NCBI GenBank assembly: GCA_002314595.1
Contig: DCGP01000033.1
Coordinates: forward strand, 1 to 16,867
Reading direction: 5' to 3'
DNA length: 16,867 nt
From: Clostridiales bacterium UBA1775
Lineage (GTDB): Bacteria > Bacillota > Clostridia > Monoglobales > Firm-18
Shown here: piece by piece, positions 14,455 to 16,867 of the stretch
How the letters are laid out: each line of letters opens with the position of its first letter
Position numbering within the stretch: the first letter of the stretch is position 1
The notes under the pieces: model-generated
What the model was told of the DNA's origin: nothing
Seen by the model: only the letters and a program-made list of their open reading frames with translations
The model's database searches: none
Program-made: the position numbers and the translations under genes

Positions 14455-16536
14455 TTGGCTAGAGAATTTTCTTTAGAAAAAACTCGTAATATAGGTATTA
14501 TGGCTCATATTGATGCAGGTAAAACAACAACAACAGAGCGTATACTTTATTATACGGGTATTAACCATAAAATCGGTGAAACTCATGACGGTTCTGCAAC
14601 AATGGACTGGATGGTTCAAGAACAAGAACGTGGTATTACTATCACTTCTGCTGCTACAACTTGTCATTGGTTAAACCACAGAATCAATATTATCGATACT
14701 CCCGGACACGTTGACTTCACAGTTGAAGTTGAACGTTCATTGCGTGTACTTGACGGATCTGTTACAGTATTCTGCGCAAAGGGTGGTGTTGAGCCTCAGT
14801 CTGAAACTGTATGGCGTCAGGCTGATAACTATCGTGTACCACGTATGGCATTCGTAAACAAAATGGATATTATGGGTGCTGACTTCTACAACGTTGTACA
14901 AATGATGAAAGACCGTTTAAAATGTAATGCTGTTCCGATTCAGCTTCCTATCGGTGCTGAGGACGATTACAAAGGTCTTATCGACTTAGTAGAAATGAAA
15001 GCTTATATCTATAACGATGATAAGGGTGTAGATATTAGTGTAGTTGATATTCCTGAGGATATGAAGGACAAGGCTGAACAATATCATACAGAAATGATTG
15101 AAAGCGTTGCCGAAACAGACGAAGAACTTATGATGAAATATCTTGAGGGTGAAGAGCTTACTGTTGATGAAATTAAAAAGGGAATCCGTAAGGGTACTAT
15201 TGAATTAACAATTACTCCTGTACTTTGTGGTACAGCATATCGTAACAAGGGTGTTCAAAAACTTTTGGATGCTATTGTTGAATATATGCCATCACCACTT
15301 GACATTCCTGCTATCAACGGTGTTAACCCTGATACTGAAGAAGAAGATTGCCGTCATGCATCAGATGAAGAACCATTTAGTGCTCTTGCATTTAAGATTG
15401 CTACTGACCCATTCGTAGGTAAATTGTGCTTCTTTAGAGTATATTCAGGTACTTTGGAAAGTGGTTCATACGTTTACAACTCAACAAAGGGTGCAAAAGA
15501 AAGAATCGGTAGAATTCTTCAAATGCACGCTAATCACAGAGAAGATATTACAAAGGTATATTCAGGTGATATAGCAGCCTGCGTTGGTATTAAGAGTACA
15601 ACAACAGGTGATACACTTTGCGACGAAAAATCTCCAATTATCTTGGAATCTATGGAATTCCCGGATCCTGTTATTAACGTTGCTATCGAACCAAAGACAA
15701 AAGCAGGTCAAGAAAAGATGGGTATTGCTCTTGCAAAACTTGCAGAAGAAGACCCAACATTTAAGACATACACAAATGAAGAAACAGGTCAAACAATTAT
15801 TGCAGGTATGGGTGAGCTTCACCTTGAAATTATCGTTGACCGTCTTCAAAGAGAATTTAAGGTAGAGGCTGACATCGGTGCTCCTCAAGTTTCTTACAAA
15901 GAAGCTATCAGAAAGCCTGTTAGAATCGACCATAAATATGCTCGTCAGTCTGGTGGTAAAGGTCAATACGGTCATGTTGTTATCGAAGTTGAACCTCAAG
16001 AATCAGGCAAAGGATATTTGTTTGAAAACAAAATCGTCGGTGGTGCTATTCCTAAGGAATATATCCCGGCTGTTGATGCAGGTATCCAAAGTGCAGCCTT
16101 AACAGGTATTCTTGCAGGCTATAACGTAGTTGATTTTAAAGTTGCTTTGGTTGATGGTTCGTACCACGAAGTCGACTCATCAGAAATGGCATTTAAGATT
16201 GCTGCTTCTATGGCTTTCAAAGAAGCTTGCAGAAAGGCTGATGCAGTATTAAAAGAACCTATTATGCAGGTTGACGTTGTTACTCCTGATGAATATATGG
16301 GCGATGTAATGGGCGATTTAAGCTCACGTCGTGGTCAAATTCAAGGTCAGGAAACACGTAATGGTGCAGTTGCTATCTCAGCATTTGTTCCACTTTCAGA
16401 AATGTTCGGTTATGCTACTGAACTTCGTTCAAGAACTCAAGGACGTGGTCAGTACACAATGCAACCAAGTCATTATGATGAGGTTCCAAAGAACATTCAA
16501 GAAAAAATTATGTCTGCAAGAGCAAAAAATGATTAA
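14455..16536 (+). CDS. fusA: Elongation factor G, 693 aa
   Basis: EF-G is the GTPase that moves tRNAs and mRNA through the ribosome after peptide bond formation and, with RRF, splits ribosomes. The GTP-binding motifs are intact: P-loop AHIDAGKT (17-24), switch I ERGITI (58-63), DTPGH (81-85) and NKMD (135-138). His85 is the catalytic histidine. The later domains include the GMGELHLEIIVDRL segment (domain III) and the C-terminal DVMGDLSSRRGQI stretch (domain V). The 693 residues match the usual length and show no gap. It starts with TTG, with AAGGAGG (14441-14447) 7 bases upstream and the family's MAREF N-terminus. It lies 69 bases after rpsG in the str order. No clear terminator follows before the tuf promoter. 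Confidence 0.98.
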   Translation: MAREFSLEKTRNIGIMAHIDAGKTTTTERILYYTGINHKIGETHDGSATMDWMVQEQERGITITSAATTCHWLNHRINIIDTPGHVDFTVEVERSLRVLDGSVTVFCAKGGVEPQSETVWRQADNYRVPRMAFVNKMDIMGADFYNVVQMMKDRLKCNAVPIQLPIGAEDDYKGLIDLVEMKAYIYNDDKGVDISVVDIPEDMKDKAEQYHTEMIESVAETDEELMMKYLEGEELTVDEIKKGIRKGTIELTITPVLCGTAYRNKGVQKLLDAIVEYMPSPLDIPAINGVNPDTEEEDCRHASDEEPFSALAFKIATDPFVGKLCFFRVYSGTLESGSYVYNSTKGAKERIGRILQMHANHREDITKVYSGDIAACVGIKSTTTGDTLCDEKSPIILESMEFPDPVINVAIEPKTKAGQEKMGIALAKLAEEDPTFKTYTNEETGQTIIAGMGELHLEIIVDRLQREFKVEADIGAPQVSYKEAIRKPVRIDHKYARQSGGKGQYGHVVIEVEPQESGKGYLFENKIVGGAIPKEYIPAVDAGIQSAALTGILAGYNVVDFKVALVDGSYHEVDSSEMAFKIAASMAFKEACRKADAVLKEPIMQVDVVTPDEYMGDVMGDLSSRRGQIQGQETRNGAVAISAFVPLSEMFGYATELRSRTQGRGQYTMQPSHYDEVPKNIQEKIMSARAKND

Positions 16537-16544
16537 TTTTTTAC

Positions 16545-16573
16545 TTGCAAAATTATAAAAAATCTATTATAAT
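16545..16573 (+). promoter_or_regulatory. Promoter of tuf
   Basis: TTGCAA (16545-16550, 4 of 6) and a perfect TATAAT (16568-16573) are spaced by 17 bases in the 81-base gap after fusA. The start would be near 16580, about 38 bases before the tuf ATG. The -35 lies in the outer arm of a loose AT-rich hairpin (16515-16520 with 16544-16549) that has no T tail, so fusA read-through into tuf is also likely. Confidence 0.65.
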
Positions 16574-16617
16574 AATATTATTAACATTTATATTTTATAT
16601 AAAGGGAGGAATTTAAA

Positions 16618-16867
16618 ATGGCAAAGGCAAAATACGAAAGAACTAAACCGCACGTAAATATCGGTACAATTGGTCACGTTGACCATGGTAAGACAACTCT
16701 TACAGCAGCTATCACAAAGGTATTAGCAATGAAAGGTCAAGCTGAATTCACTGACTATGCTAACATCGATAAGGCTCCTGAAGAAAGAGAAAGAGGTATC
16801 ACAATTTCAACAGCTCACGTTGAATACGAAACAGACAACCGTCATTATGCACACGTTGACTGCCCAG
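16618..16867 (+). CDS. tuf: Elongation factor Tu, N-terminal 83 residues (3' truncated by window)
   Basis: EF-Tu carries aminoacyl-tRNA to the ribosomal A site as a GTP complex. The fragment opens MAKAKYERTKPHVNIGTIG, has the P-loop GHVDHGKT (19-26) and the switch I sequence RERGITI, and reaches the start of the DCPG motif where the window ends. Everything present is typical of the family. The ATG is set by GGAGGA (16605-16610) 7 bases upstream. It follows fusA in the conserved str order and has its own promoter, as expected for a very highly expressed gene. Confidence 0.97.
   Translation, partial: MAKAKYERTKPHVNIGTIGHVDHGKTTLTAAITKVLAMKGQAEFTDYANIDKAPEERERGITISTAHVEYETDNRHYAHVDCP

Noticed and set aside
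15562..15999. 145-codon open frame on the minus strand
   Set aside because: It is antisense to conserved EF-G domains, with a Cys/Phe-rich composition typical of a shadow frame.
1..16867. Mobile elements, CRISPR arrays, tRNA or rRNA genes
   Set aside because: No transposase or integrase frame, no regularly spaced repeat array, and no tRNA- or rRNA-like segment was seen on either strand.

Overview
The window looks like a chromosomal core region of a low-GC Gram-positive bacterium of the class Clostridia. The basis is the AT-rich DNA with consensus sigma-A promoters, strong GGAGG ribosome binding sites, frequent TTG/GTG starts, a long-form HPF, a Gram-positive-type S12, the L7Ae-like gene between rpoC and rpsL, and a cdaA-cdaR (ybbR) pair. 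An oscillospiral/ruminococcal lineage would fit, but this cannot be settled without a search. No mobile element, tRNA, rRNA, prophage or CRISPR array was seen.

Layout. 1-531 (+): the 3' end of a probably secreted CUB-like protein, its terminator, then a small DUF1653 gene with a near-perfect promoter. 683-1207 (-): hpf, convergent with the DUF1653 gene and sharing a 15-bp hairpin terminator. 1474-1779 (+): a 101-aa DUF6514-like protein whose stop overlaps, tail to tail, the stop of the next operon. 1772-5081 (-): cdaA, cdaR and a COG2509-type FAD dehydrogenase, joined by two identical TAATG stop/start overlaps. 5082-5401: divergent control region. 5402-16867 (+): rpoB, rpoC, an L7Ae-like gene, rpsL, rpsG, fusA and the start of tuf.

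How the genes work together. The right two thirds encode the two large RNA polymerase subunits and the str cluster (S12, S7, EF-G, EF-Tu). Internal promoters are visible before the L7Ae-like gene and before tuf. The left third holds a ribosome hibernation factor and the membrane c-di-AMP synthase with its regulator.

Most interesting signal. The roughly 104-nt rpoB leader holds a 13-codon ORF (MDFYVYDISHLLI) with its own Shine-Dalgarno. Its 3' half and stop codon lie inside an intrinsic terminator located 33 nt before rpoB, which suggests translation-coupled attenuation of rpoBC. The second is the rpsL-rpsG spacer, where two hairpins compete with a longer-range pairing, possibly an S7-type autoregulatory site. 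rplKAJL, the usual upstream neighbours of rpoB, are absent; cdaA lies there in divergent orientation.
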